Positions 9,116 through 21,090 of a stretch of 64,000 bases of DNA are shown here, piece after piece; position 1 is the stretch's first letter; each line of letters starts with the position of its first letter. The notes under the pieces were generated by a model, which ran no database searches, was not told the origin of the DNA, and saw nothing but the letters and a program-made list of their open reading frames with translations. The stretch lies in assembly GCA_907163345.1 (NCBI GenBank), contig CAJQUN010000449.1, positions 62,001 to 126,000 on the forward strand, given 5' to 3'. This stretch comes from Haberlea rhodopensis. Taxonomy: Eukaryota; Streptophyta; Magnoliopsida; Lamiales; Gesneriaceae. The position numbers and the translations under genes are program-made.

Positions 9116-10027
9116 TGTGATATCCCCGAAATGATTATGTGATTTAATCATTAATTATGTTAATATGAGGATTTTGGTGTTAATTCAGGGTGCATGTGAT
9201 ATATGTTGGGAATTTGGGTTGTGGCATAATTATTTGGGATGGGTGTTTATTGTTTTGGTGTAGCAAGTTTAATTGGGAAATTGAATTATTTTATGAGTAA
9301 ACACTATAAAATATCATGTGAGGATATTTTAATACATCGTGCTAAATACCGGGACCAAAACATAACACATCACACCACCCAATACCCAACCACCCCCCCA
9401 ACCCATGCTGATGACTCTGCATAGTTGACCACTCTCCCCACTTGCCCTCATAATTCAACCCATCTCCTCCACTTCAATCTCGCCCCTTTCTCTCCCAAAT
9501 ATCTTCCAGCAGCTGCTAAGCAAAATAGAGAGGAGATCTTCCATTTTCATTGCTTGGAAACCTTCCAAAAATCGGAGCAAAAGAGGGTGAGAAACCATGT
9601 CTTGTTTTGGTTTAAAGTTTGCTTAAGTTCATGCTTTTGTTGGTGTAAAAATGGCATGCTAGCTTAGGTTTTGGTAAACCTTCGATTCAAGTTCAATTAT
9701 GGTGTTTTTATGAAGTTCCTAGCATGTTTACTTAAGCATGTTATATGTGTTATGTGGTAGAATTGTGGATTTGAAAATTGGTGCTCAAAAATCTGGGCAG
9801 AAAGATAATGCCCTGTTTTTCAGAATGTTTGATTTAGTAAGGATAAAGTTGAACGATTTTGATGCATGTGGGTTTAAGGTTGGGTATAACTTTGATATGA
9901 TTACATTCATGGTAGTACCCAATAACTCTTAGCATGTTTGTTCAAGCATGAGGTGTGCCATATATGCTAGATTTAATGGTATGAATATGGGTGCTCGAGA
10001 ATTCTGGAATCGTGTTTTTACAGGGTA

Positions 10028-10236
10028 GCTCGATCGATCAAATTCCCTTCTCGATCGATCGAGCGGGGCAGAATATTTTAAAGAAGGGGTTCGATCGATC
10101 GGAAGATTTCTCGATCGATCGCTGAAGGTTCTCGATCGATCGGCGATACCATTTCGATCGATCGAGTGAGGCAGAACTTGGGCATCAAATTAAGTGTTTT
10201 CTCGATCGATCGAGCTTGAGGTGCCGATCGATCGAA
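10028..10236 (+). repeat. GATCGATC palindrome cluster in the G LTR
   Basis: About eight GATCGATC cores with symmetric CT/AG or C/G flanks are separated by 15-50 bp of unrelated sequence. Confidence 0.8.
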
Positions 10237-10589
10237 GGTCACAGAAAGTTGAAAAATGTAAATTGTCATACTTTGCTTAGTTTTTGATATTGGATCGTAA
10301 TGAGACATCTAATATTGTGTTGTACACTTGTGTAGAGCCATCACAGGTAGCCACACAACGCAGGGGTTAGAGTCCTGCAATACACCATATTTTGGAAAGG
10401 TACGTAAGCGACGTACGGGCATCCCAAAGGTAACATGTATTTTATGTTTGTCTATTTGACACATGATAGATGCAAAGTTGTGCATTAAGAGTATTATACA
10501 TGTTGATATGCATTGTTGTTGCATGTTTATATTGTGGAATAAAGAGTGTGTATTCCACGAGTCAGGGTTATCCCAGTGATGATTTTAAT

Positions 10590-10770
10590 GCTTATGCTTA
10601 TACCGCTAAAAATGTGGAGCAAGGCTTGCACATGGAGGCGGGGTATACCATACTAAGCGGGGAAGAAGGTACCGCTAGTATGAAGAGCAGGGAAGAAGGT
10701 ACCGCTAGCGGGGAAGAATGTACCGCTTGTTATGAAATAATGAAGCGGGGAAGATGGTACCGCTCATTAT
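10590..10770 (+). repeat. AGCGG/CCGCT hairpin series
   Basis: AGCGG and CCGCT pair in at least three successive hairpins of about 21 bp (loops GGAAGAAGGTA, GGAAGAATGTA, GGAAGATGGTA). An earlier related stretch with CCGCTAAAAATGTGGAGC also occurs in the LARD interior at 21921 and 22028. Confidence 0.75.
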
Positions 10771-11339
10771 GAAGTTAAGAAGTAAGAAGCATTTAAAATA
10801 CACTGATGATAAACTGACTAAGAAAGATTTAAGATTAAGAAGTGAAGTTATGTCATGACATTTATTTAAAGAAGCCATAATTTCATATAATGATTTGATT
10901 ATGAGTTATGGTACAGGGACAAGCAATGGGCGTTTTAAATGCATTGGAAATACAGGAAGTATTTTATATCTATGATTGTGCATTATGCTTTACATTCATA
11001 TTATGTTGAATATGAATTATGATGTGCTCATGTGTTGGGGGTTGTCTTTGTAGTCGCATTTAATACAGAGAACATGGGTCGGGGTTGACACGTTGAGCTT
11101 TAAGGAGTGCTACAGGATTAGCAGATCAGAGTTTCATTTTGTATAGTTTCTACAAGGAGTGTAGTAGAACTATAGTCTTACATGCTGTTACTAAGAGATG
11201 TAACTAATCCCTTTTGAAATTCTTTTGGTATTGTAATCTCTATAAGCTCAGGATATCAACACGACCTATTACTCTGATTATTTATGATTAATTCTCTTAA
11301 TTGCACCTTATGTTGTTGATTAGATAACGGGGTCTTACA

Positions 11340-11548
11340 TTTAGTGGTTAGATAACCAGGGAACGAGTAAAGGGTAGCCTTTAGAAACAAGTTGGCAAGG
11401 TATTCATTGGTGGGCATGTTTATGCAAGTGGTGCATATTTTTGTATAAGTTGTTATACTAACATGCTTTTGAATATGATTACTCTTGTTATCTAACGGCT
11501 TATATTATGAACTGCTTTTGGTATTGTTGTTAACCCCTGTGTTACAGC
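11340..11548 (+). other. Damaged primer-binding site and gag leader of G
   Basis: The LTR is followed by TTTAGTGGTTAGATAACC. Intact relatives (reverse complement of 35630-35659) read TTTAGTGGTATCAGAGCAG then TGGTTAGATAACC. Fifteen bases including most of the tRNA-complementary stretch are missing, as expected of slippage between two AGTGGT copies. The rest is an A/T-rich leader. ATG at 11549 follows TTACAGC, as in the other Tekay copies. Confidence 0.75.
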
Positions 11549-12612
11549 ATGGCGGCTATTAATCCGGAGAACCCCAATGAAGAGGTGGGGGATATAGGCA
11601 GTATCAATGCCAGTATTGCTCAGTCAAATCCTCTACCGCCACCTGCTGTAGGCTTGGAGCCTATTGCACAGATACTGCTACCAGGGGAGATAAGTCTGAC
11701 CCAGTTCTTGAGCTATCATCCACCGCTATTTGAAGGAACTGAGACTGGGGAAGCAGCCGAGGAATGGCTTGAGACACTGGAGCAGATATTCGTATCGGCA
11801 CCCTGTGCATGGACTGCCTGGCTCAGGTTGGCAGAGTTTCAGTTGGCTAAGAAGTCTTCCATGTGGTGGAAGACAACAGTTATGGAGCTGAGGGCTCAGG
11901 GTACGACGGTTGATTGGACTGTATTCAGGACCCGGTTCCTTAACCGATACTTTTCTGCAGCTGCCAGACAATTAAAGGAAGATGAGTTCACTAATTTGAA
12001 GCAGGGCGGCCTGTCAGTGTCATACTATGCTATGCAGTATTCCTCACTGTTGAGGTATGTACCTCATATCGCTGTGAGCAGCCATGTCAAGATGAGGCAT
12101 TTCCTGAAGGGACTGAGGCCAGAGTTATTTGATCGGGTTGTCTCCAACAACCCCAGCTCTTTTGATGACGCCCGGACTAGGGCAGAGCTGACAGAGATTG
12201 CAGTGGGCGTTTACAAGGAAGTTGTACCCCCTTTTGTACCACTATAGAGACCTGTTGTTGATAGCCTGAGGCCACGAGGGGACCAGTTCAAGCCTCCTGG
12301 GGCCTCTTCATCTTCTAGATTCAGTGGGAAGAAATCTCAGAGTCAGAAGCAAAGCAATCGGGGACCAATACAGGGGAGTAAGACAGGGGGAACAGGTGTG
12401 ACCACTGTGGAGGATTTCATTTGTCACGTGACTGCCGAGGCTGTTATGTTTGTGGCAAGGTGGGCCACCTGGCTAGGGCTTGCCCCAATCGGGCAGGTCA
12501 GGCAGACTTTGGGCCGAATAGGCCAAGATTTGATGACAGGACGGCACCACAGAGACAGTAGTTTGCACCTCGACCACAGGGAGGTCAGGCGGCAGAACCA
12601 CCATAGGGTCAG
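11549..12612 (+). pseudogene. Decayed Tekay gag (element G)
   Basis: It starts MAAINPENPNEEVGD and runs through the Ty3-type gag domain (EEWLETLEQIF, MWWKTTV, RFLNRYFSAAARQLKEDEF, YSSLLRYVPH) to LTEIAVGVYKEVVPPFVPL, then stops at TAG (12245-12247) where the related copy reads PPQRP. Downstream, at about 12396-12480, the zinc-knuckle region (CDHCGG..., then C-V-C-G-K-V-G-H-L-A-R-A-C) is present but out of frame. It is similar throughout to the reverse-strand gag at 33564-35441, so it is the same lineage but older. Confidence 0.9.
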
Positions 12613-14160
12613 GTGTATGCACTGACTCGGGAGCAGGATGAGGCAGCCCCGGAGGAGGTTATTGCTGGTACGTGTCATTTATTTACGTACCCTGCATTTT
12701 TATTGATAGATACAGGTGCTTCCCACTCTTTTGTGTCTGCTGCTTTTGTGGAAAGACACCGCTTGTGCTCGTCTCTGTTACCCACGCCTCTCATGGTCTC
12801 GACACCCACGGGAAAGTATGTGACTGCAGACCGACTGTTATCTGATTGTCTCATTTATTTTGAGGGCAATGATCTGAGGGCCGATCTGATTCAGTTAGAG
12901 ATGGCAGATTTTGACTGCATTGTCGGCATTGATGTGTTGAGCAGATACCGAGCTGTGGTAGATTGCCGACAGAGGATGGTACGTTTTCTATCGGATCAGG
13001 GGTTCCAGTGGACCTTCTATGGGGATGGCTCTCGTCCAAAGATTCCAGTGATCTCAGCGGTTAAGATGTCGCGGTTATTGGAACGCGGCCACGCGGGCTA
13101 CCTAATTTATTCCGTGGATGCATCAGAAGAGAAGGAAGTGAGAGCCGAGGATATTCCCGTCCTGGCAGAGTTCATTGATGTATTCCCAGATGAGATTCCA
13201 GGGTTTCCGCCGATCAGAGATGTGGAGTTTGCCATTGAGCTACTACCAGGGACATCAGCCATTTCTCGTGCCCCATACAGGATGGCACCGGCAGAGCTGA
13301 GAGAGCTGAAAGTGCAGTTGCAGGAGCTCCTTGACAAAGGATACATTCGTCCTAGTGTATCGCCTTAGGGTGCACCAGTTTTGTTCGTAAAGAAGAAGGA
13401 TGGTTCAATGCGTCTGTGCATTGACTACAGGCAACTAAATAAGGCCACAATAAAGAACAGGTACCCGCTTCCGAGGATTGATGATCTGTTTGATCAGTTA
13501 CAGGGTACGAGGCTCTACAGTAAGATTGATCTGAGGTCGGGGTATCATCAGATTTGGGTGAGGGAGGATGATGTACAGAAGACGGCTTTCAGGACCAGAT
13601 ATGGGCACTATGAGTTCCTGGTCATGCCTTTTGGAGTGACGAATGCCCCAGCTGTCTTCATGAGTTTGATGAACAGGGTGTTCCAGCCGTATTTGGACCA
13701 GTTCGTCATAGTTTTCATTGACGATATACTCATCTACTCCCGGACTGAGGAAGATCACGTGGAGCACTTGAGGACAGTACTCCAGATCCTTAGGGATCAT
13801 CGGTTATACGCAAAGCTCAGCAAGTGCGAGTTCTGGTTGAACAGTGTTGTATTCTTGGGCCATGTTATTTCTAGCAGTGGGATATCAGTAGATCCCAGGA
13901 AGATTGAGGCAGTTATTGATTGGTCCACCCCTACTTCAGTCAGTGAGATTCGAAGCTTTCTGGGTTTGGCTGGCTATTACCGACGTTTCGTCGAGGGATT
14001 CTCAAAGATCGCCAAGCCACTTACACAGCTAACGCAGAAGGGAGTTCCATGTTGGACAGAAGCTTGTGAACAGAGTTGATGATTCCCAAGGAGAACAAAG
14101 GGTTCGTTCTCTATACCGACGCATCGCTTCAGGGTCTAGGATGCGTACTGATGCAGGAAA
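12613..14160 (+). pseudogene. Decayed Tekay protease-RT-RNase H start (element G)
   Basis: The protease motif LLIDTGASHSFVS lies near 12700, followed by the PR-RT linker. A TAG at 13366-13368 replaces the Trp codon of the WGAPV stretch. RT then runs from about 13381 with LFVKKKDGSMRLCIDYRQLNK, FRTRYGHYEFLVMPFGVTNAP, the catalytic FIDDIL (about 13717-13734) and the SFLGLAGYYRRFVEGFSKI thumb motif. Near 14075 about 43 bp are missing relative to the copy at 32880-32930, so the frame shifts just before RNase H (LYTDASLQGLGCVLMQ, about 14110-14155). The reading ends at 14160, where copia E1 begins. Integrase and tail do not resume on the far side of E1. Confidence 0.92.
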
Positions 14161-15659
14161 TGTTGGGATATGCCCTAAGACATGTCATTGGATGATTATT
14201 TTGACATACAATGTTTATGATTTTATGAATGACAATTCATTATTATATATTATTCGTTTAACTGTGCAATGTGAATTAATATATATGTTAATGTCCTTAG
14301 AATAATATTGTATTATTCTTAAACATTGTCCCTAGTCAAGTATTATCATGAATCGGGATAATGATAATACATAGAGACTAGTATGTGTTGATTGATGAAT
14401 TGTTCATTGATATGAGATATCAAATCAACACATGGGTACATGTTAGAGAACGATGTACTGGACAGACCCACCATGAGAATGCTACATGGATAGTTATATG
14501 AGCGTCATAAGCAATTCTCATAGTGATAATAATGTAAGTAATCCTTACGACTTGTGATCATCAGAGATCCCAACATAAGGAGTTATGTATCTTGATATTG
14601 TCAAACGTTACCCGTAACAGGGTAAACTATAAATGCGACTATTGGATACACTACGAATTATGTAGAGGGATGTTGATTGATCGAGATAGGATTTTTCCCT
14701 CCTATATAACAGGAGAAGTGTTTGGGCCCTTGATCAAGTAAGACTAAAATGCATGGCCATGATCGAATGAGTCGATATGAGATATCGAGTTTATTCGTTT
14801 ATTCTAGTTCTACTTGGGGATCAAGAAATAGAGATTGAATATACGAGTATGACTATTCCATGACTCGTGTTCAATCTAAACACAACGGACAAAGGAATTA
14901 AGTTAAATGGTTAATATTATCACAAGTTCTTAGGTTATGGCGAGTCAAAGACATTTTTGTAATTTGGGTAGCCATGATGTGTTGCTAGATATCGCTCATT
15001 GCTTGTGACGTAAAATGAGATTTTATGTCACTGCCAACATTACAAGATCCTATCGGGTCGCACAAAAGATTAAATCGATAAGGGAAATTAAATTAATGGG
15101 ATGAATTAAATAATTAAGAGGAGTCTTAATTAAATGATTATAAGGATTTAATTAAATCATGGGTTTGGGCCCATGAGACTGTAAGAAAGTCTTGAACCTT
15201 AATTAAAGTCTTATAATAAAAATATAAGGTTTTGATTAATTGTTAATCATAATTTTCATAACAAAACCTAGCCACCCAAGAGCAATCACTCGGCCGCCTC
15301 TCACATAAGCTCTCGGCTCCTTGATAGTCGATTGTGCTTTAGTGAATTCCAGCCATCTTTTTCGATTGTGAATCGAGAGTGTTTCGTGTATTGGTTTAAG
15401 AACAAATCTAGCACTTTTTTCTTAAACTATCCATTCCCGATTTGATCGTGTGGATACTTTTGAGGCAAAACTTGATAAGTTTTGCTAGTGACTCGAAAGG
15501 AGGCATTAGACGTGGTGCTGCTTCGTGGAATCTACTCAAACACGCTACAAGGGTGAGACTATTGATCCTTTATCCGATATGATAACTTTGTATAGATCCG
15601 GTGTTATAGTAATCCAAAATTTTATTCCGCTGTGTACCATGCTTGTTGGATTACTTACA
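14161..15659 (+). mobile_element. Copia E1 5' LTR
   Basis: It starts TGTTGGGATATGCCC and ends GGATTACTTACA (1499 bp), with a primer site directly after. It has a TATATAA box at 14703-14709 inside CTCC...GGAG, and internal hairpins shared with the other copia LTRs. It is inserted in the RNase H region of Tekay element G. Confidence 0.92.
14703..14709 (+). promoter_or_regulatory. TATA box of the copia LTR
   Basis: TATATAA is flanked by short complementary arms (CTCC and GGAG). The same box occurs at 44003-44009 and 60173-60179 on the plus strand and 55503-55497 on the minus strand, and is altered (CCAATATAAC) in the E1 3' LTR near 61675. It lies about 540 bp into each LTR. Promoter use is inferred. 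Confidence 0.55.
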
Positions 15660-16329
15660 GTGGTATCAGAGCCGTGTACAAGGCTCATATCGGATTTATG
15701 TGGTTAAATTGTTTTAATCATATTAGGATTATATTGCATGCTATAAAACTGTATAATTCATATATGATATGAAATAAATCGAGTTTGTGAAAATCATCGT
15801 AAAATTGTATTTGATATAATTGTTGCATATATGTATATGATACATGATGGCGCACAACCTAGAATGCATGAGGCGCGACCAAGCCTCTTTTAGCCATGAT
15901 GGGCGCGCGACCGGATGAGGCTGGTAGGGCGACCGAGCCACCTCCTCCCATGATGGGCGTGCGACCGGATGTGGCAGGGAGGGCGATCGAACCTCGTTGC
16001 ACTTGCCATGGCGCACGACCGATTCGAAAGAAGGTTCGGACCATGGTTCACGGGTTCATGCGTTTGACGGCTACCTCCACGTGAGAGCTAGGGTTTTCGA
16101 ACCCCTTGGCTTGAGATGGTCGAGCCGCAACCGTCATGAATCGTGCATGGAAAGACCGAGAATCGTAGAAAGGTTTCGAACCTTGTGGCTCGCGACGGCT
16201 AGGGTTTTGAACCCTAGCGGCCGCGGCATGGACACACGAGCATGGGCCGTGTCTTGGGCTAGGGTTTTGAACCCTAGGGTCATGCATGGTCCAGCCGTGT
16301 GGTTGGGTTGATTCGAACCCTTATGGTTC
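15660..16329 (+). other. Copia E1 primer site and start of the leader
   Basis: TGGTATCAGAGCC (15661-15673) is the initiator tRNA-Met site. The leader has no credible coding sequence. It contains two diverged copies of a roughly 54-bp repeat with CCATGATGGGCG (15894-16000), and three AGGGTTT...AACCC inverted repeats (about 16090, 16200 and 16259), two of them the perfect CTAGGGTTTTGAACCCTAG. It is broken at 16330-16332 (shared GTG) by Tekay RNase H sequence. Confidence 0.8.
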
Positions 16330-18477
16330 GTGGCTTCAACTGTCTCGAAGCGTAAGCCACTACATGTCTGTCCTGCATCAGTACGCACCCTAATCCCTGT
16401 AGAGATGCATCGGTATAAAGAACAAATCCTTTGTTCTCCTTGGGTATCACTAGAACGGGTGCAGTAGTCAGTTTGTGTTTCAATTCCCTGAAACTCTGCT
16501 CACAAGCATCTGACCAACAAAAAGGGACTCCCTTCTGAGTCAGCTGAGTAAGTGGCTTGGCGATCTTTGAGAAACCCTCGACGAAACGTCGATAATAGCC
16601 AGCCAGACCAAGAAAACTTCGAATTTCACTGACTGAAGTAGGGGTAGACCAATCCATAACTGCCTCTATCTTCCTCGGGTCTACTGATATCCCCTCTCGT
16701 GATATGATATGACCCAAGAATGCAACACTGCTCAGCCAAAACTCACACTTGCTGAGTTTGGCGTACAACTGATGATCCCTGAGGATCTGGAGCACTATCC
16801 TCAGATGATTGGCGTGATCCTCCTCATTCTTTGAATAGACCAGGATGTCATCAATGAACACGATTACAAACTGATCGAGGTACTCCTGAAATACCCTGTT
16901 CATCAAGCTCATAAAAGTAGCAGGGGCATTCGTCACCCCGAATGGCATCACCAAGAACTCATAGTGCCCATACCGAGTTCTAAAAGCCGTCTTTTGGACA
17001 TCACCAGCTCTAACCCGCACTTGATGATAGCCTGACCTCAAGTCTATCTTGGAGTACACCTTCGTACCCTGAAGCTGGTCGAACAGATCATCAATCCTCG
17101 GAAGCAGATATCTGTTCTTCACTGTAGCCTTGTTCAGTTGACTGTAGTCAATGCACAGACGCATTGATCCATCCTTCTTTTTCACGAACAAGACTGGCGC
17201 ACCCCAAGGTGATACACTAGGACGGATGTATCCCTTGTCGAGGAGCTCCTGTAACTGTACCTTCAGTTCCCTTAGCTCTGCCGGTGCCATCCTGTATGGG
17301 GCACGAGAAATGGCTGATGTCCCTGGCAGCAGCTCAATAGCAAACTCAACATCCCTGACAGGCGGAAATCCCGGAATCTCATCTGGAAACACATCAACGA
17401 ACTCCGCCACGACTGGAATGTCCTCGGCTCTCTCTTCCTTCTCCTCTGAAGTATCCATGGCATAAATAAGGTACCCAGTGTGGCCGCGTTCCAATAACCG
17501 CGACATCTTAACCGCCGAGATTACTGGTATCTTTGGACGAGAGCCGTCCCCATAAAAAGTCCACTGGAACCCCTGATCAGACAGAAAACGAACCATCCTC
17601 TTTTGGCAATCTACCATAGCTCGGTATCTGCTCAACACGTCAATGCCGATAATGCAGTCAAAGTCTGCCATCTCAAACTGAATCAAATCGGCCCTCAGAT
17701 CATTGCCCTCAAAATAAATGAGGCAATCAGATAACAGCCGATCCGCAATCACATGCTTTCCCGTGGGTGTCGAGACCATGAGAGGCGTGGGTAACAGAGA
17801 CGAGCACAAGCGGTGTCCTTCCACAAAAGCAGTAGATACAAAGGAATGGGAAGCACCTGTATCTATCAATATAAGTGCAGGGTACGTAAGTAAATGGCAC
17901 GTACCAGCAATGACTTCCTCTGGGGCTGCCTCAGCCTGCTCCCTAGTCAGTGCGTACACCTTTCCCTGCGGCGGTCCTGCCGTCTGACCTCCCTGTGGTC
18001 GTGGTGCAAACTGCTGTCTCTGTGGTGCCCTCCCAGCATCAAACCTTGGCCTATTCGGCCCTGAGTCTGTCTGACCTGCCCGGTTTGGGCAACCTCGAGC
18101 CATGTGGCCCATCTTGCCACAAATATAGCAACCTAGACAGTCACGTAACAAGTGCCATCCTCCACAGTTGGTACACCTGGTCCCCCCTGCCTTGCTCCCC
18201 TGTGTGGGTCCCCGGTTGTTCTGCTTCTGTCCCTGAGGCTTCTTCCCACTAAATTTGGAAGATGATGAGGCCCCACGAGCCTTGAACTGATCCACTCGTG
18301 GCCTCAAACTATCAGCAACAGGCCTCTGTGGTGGTACTGAAGGGGGTACAACATCCTTGTACGCATCCACGGCAATCTCCGCCAACTCTGCCCGTGTCAG
18401 GGCGTCATCAAATGAGCTGGGGTTGTTGGAGATAACCCGATCAAACAGCTCTGGCCTCAGACCCTTCAGGAAGTTCC
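16330..18477 (-). pseudogene. Tekay gag C-terminus to RNase H, cut at both ends
   Basis: On the minus strand it runs from the gag C-terminus through knuckles CTNCGGWHLLRDC and CYICGKMGHMARGC, protease LILIDTGASHSFVS, RT (LFVKKKDGSMRLCIDYSQLNK, FIDDILVYS) and RNase H up to YTDASLQGLGCVLMQ plus about 20 residues. This stretch is open, including the A-run where the neighbouring copy is frameshifted. Two changes look damaging: RQLNK has become SQLNK and RYPLP has become RYLLP in RT. It ends at 16330 by junction with E1 leader and at 18477 by the LARD insertion. Confidence 0.93.
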
Positions 18478-18806
18478 TGTGATGACCAGGGATTATAGGT
18501 GTTAATCCCGGAGTATTAATAATCCCTAAAGTGGTTTTACGTGGCGATTTGGGATTTAATCGAGGTGTTGGGCCTTCTGGGCTCGTTTATTTGGGCAGTT
18601 GGGATCGTTGGATCCAGAGGTTGAGATTGTATTCACATTACGGTGTAAAACCTAAGAGTTGGGTTTTTGATGTGTCTCGGAATCTCGGGTGCTATGTGAG
18701 CACCGGTAGAGGATTTTGGAGTTAGAGAGAGAGTTTTTGAAAACAGATGATTTTTAAGGAATCATGATGTATTTGTGGGGCTATTAATTTTTCGGGGTAT
18801 TTTTGC

Positions 18807-18814
18807 TATAAATA
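18807..18814 (+). promoter_or_regulatory. TATA box of the LARD LTR
   Basis: TATAAATA occurs in the context GCTATAAATACC, about 330 bp into the LTR; the copy in the 3' LTR is at 25446-25453. Tekay LTRs have GCTAAATACCGG at the comparable place. A start about 30 bp downstream would make roughly 2.2 kb of the LTR a transcribed leader. Confidence 0.6.
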
Positions 18815-19962
18815 CCAATTAAACCCAAAATTTGTCATAAATTTCATTTCAGCCCCCAACTCCTCCTCTCTCCCGCGCGCGACCCCTTTCCCGATCTCCC
18901 CTGCCTCCGCGCGCAAAAGCGGTGCGCCCGCCGCCGTCCGGCCGCCGCTCGCCGCGTGCGACCTATCACCGTCTTCGTCTCGACGAGGCGCTTCTTTCCC
19001 CTCCATCAATTCGAGGTTTCGTCGCGTCCTGGAGTCGAATTTGGCAGAAAGGCGTCGATCCCCAAAAGTTAGGGTTCATCGATTTTGAACGATTTTGCTT
19101 CCGATTTTCGTTGGGTAATCTCCCTTACCCCTTGTTCGTCTTTTTCGTGTATTTCCATGCCTTTATTGTGATTTTTTGGTTCGAATTTCTGTTCGAATTT
19201 TAGGGCTTGGATTTCGAAATTTGGGGGTTTTTGGCAGGGGTATTATTTCGTGCAATTGATCGATTATTGCATGTTTTAAGAGTATTATGATGCTTGATTG
19301 AGATCGAATTGAGAAGCTTTGGTTCGAATTTGAAGAATTTTAAGAGTTGGGATTTAAAGGCTTGTTTGGGTTTCGAATTTTAGGGATTTGGATTTCAAAT
19401 TTGGGGGTTTGGCATGTGGGATGATTATTCATGCTATGGATTGATTAATTGACATTTTAGATGAATTATGGTATTTTATTGGGTTCGAAATTGTGAGATT
19501 AAGGTTCGATTTTGTAGGGCATTCTTGAACAAATTTCGATTGTCTCATTTATTTCCTTCCCTGCATGTACCCTGCCCCGGGTCTTTTAAGAGGATAATTG
19601 TCGTGTATTGACAATGTTGTGAGGGATATGGGTGTGCTTGAGCATAGGTTACATGTTCGTAAATAATGGTGAATTGTTTATCGTGTTAGCACATCATTCC
19701 TCGGGGCATGGAACTCGAGCAAGGCTTGGCTCGGACTTCGGAGATTTAAGGTACGTGCGACGTACGAGCATTACTATATATATGTGAAATGCATAAGGTG
19801 TTTTTGATTGCATTGAATGTTTTGCGTATGGTTATACATATATGTTGATATAGCCAAGGAACGACCCAAATCTTGATATCGCCGCTTGTAGCGTGCGTGA
19901 CACTAGAGTAGGATGACTCTTACATGATATATGGGTTACTGGGTTTATATGACTATATTATG

Positions 19963-20114
19963 AGACATTTGAGATGTCTAGGTTTGTAGAATCATGCATT
20001 CTTCGTAAGACATTTGAGATGTCTAGGTTCGTAGAATCGTGTATTCATTATGAGACATTTGAGATGTCTAGGTTCATAGACTCATGTTTTCATTATAAGA
20101 CATATGAGATGTCT
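19963..20114 (+). repeat. 45-bp tandem array of AGACAT/ATGTCT hairpins
   Basis: There are four copies at an exact 45-bp period (19963, 20008, 20053, 20098). Three are AGACATTTGAGATGTCT and the last AGACATATGAGATGTCT: 6-bp stem, 5-nt loop. The 3' LTR repeats it at 26602-26753. It lies between the GTACG hairpin and the ACAGGGACAG arm, exactly where Tekay LTRs carry their arrays. Confidence 0.93.
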
Positions 20115-21090
20115 AAGTATAATGGAAAGCAAGGTTATGAAATCAATATTTGATATTGATATATCTATTTTTGCATGTATATGAACTTGGAATCATTCAT
20201 TCTTGATATTTGAGAATCAGGCATGCGATGTGTAAATCAATGTGTTGATTTACTGATTTATGAGATTTGATGAGTTTGATGTTGTGAGAACAGGGACAGT
20301 ACACGGAATCCCGGATGAGGATGTTGCCATCCAGGGAGTATCATTTAAATTCATTAGCATTTACCTTTGTTGTAAATTATGAATTTCATTATTATGATTA
20401 TGGGATTTTGTGTATTGGTATGCTCACCCCGTTGGGGGCTGTCTCTGTTGGGACAGGTGGACAGGTACATCGATGGCTATGGAGCTGAGCTCGAGCTGTT
20501 GATTTGAGGTACTCCCAGGATCGTGGTACCAGGGCTTGATGGAGCACGGTATCGTATAGAGTACCTATATATACACCTGAGGATTTATACATATTCATGA
20601 TGCTCGCATGTGAGCACGATTATACTTGTATATGGATTGTATATAAAGGCATGAGCCTTTCTCTCTTTCATTTAAGGTTGCATGCAATTAGGTTGAATTG
20701 CTAGAATGATATGAGAGTCATTGGTGTATTATGTGGGTGTTGGAACCCACTTTTGTTGACATATGTGTGGTGTCTTCCCTGGCTGGGAATCTACTTGTAT
20801 TACTGCTTTCTGTTGAGTATTATGTGTTCCCTGGCCGGGAATTTTGTTATGTGTTGTACTCTGTTTTGGGATAGCTCTATTTATGGGGAGACTCTGCCCA
20901 AATTTTTGTAAAAGTTTACAATGTGAAAAGTGGCACCAAGGGGTTGGTAAAGGGCAAACATATGAGTCTTTTATTGACAGGCAATGATTAAGTATCATCA
21001 GAGCTTCCCGATTGACATTTTATAGAAAGCATGTACCACACATAGTGGTTAATACACTAATCAAGGTTTTAAGGGCTTGGGGTCCTTACA

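Larger units (their letters stand above)
9116..11339 (+). mobile_element. 5' LTR of Tekay element G (type C)
   Basis: It begins TGTGATATCCCCG and ends GGGTCTTACA (2224 bp). In order it holds GCTAAATACCGG near 9340, GATC palindromes (10028-10236), GTACGTAAGCGACGTAC (10400-10416), AGCGG/CCGCT hairpins (10670-10765), ACAGGGACAA (10913-10922) pairing through G-U wobbles with TTGTCTTTGT (11042-11051), and a degenerate CTAC-AGGAGTGTAG motif near 11148. It is followed by element G's interior. Confidence 0.9.
18478..21090 (+). mobile_element. LARD 5' LTR
   Basis: It starts TGTGATGACCAGGG and ends GGGTCCTTACA. In order: TATAAATA at 18807-18814, a GC-rich leader (18855-18975), a T-rich G-poor stretch with TTGGGTAATC near 19110 that could be a splice donor, GTACGTGCGACGTAC (19751-19765), four AGACAT/ATGTCT hairpins (19963-20114), AACAGGGACAG (20289-20299) pairing with CTGTCTCTGTT (20439-20449), and two TTCCC-TGGCY-GGGAA hairpins near 20775 and 20829. 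The order of landmarks matches the Tekay LTRs although most sequence does not. Confidence 0.95.

Noticed and set aside
16085..16285. Interstitial telomere repeats
   Set aside because: AGGGTTT occurs singly in inverted pairs, not as tandem TTTAGGG.
18922..19203. 93-codon open frame in the LARD LTR (MRPPPSGRRSPRA...) as a host-gene fragment
   Set aside because: It lies in a leader-like GC-rich stretch and appears in both LTRs only because LTRs are duplicated; no domain recognised. Kept only as a possible captured 5' untranslated region.
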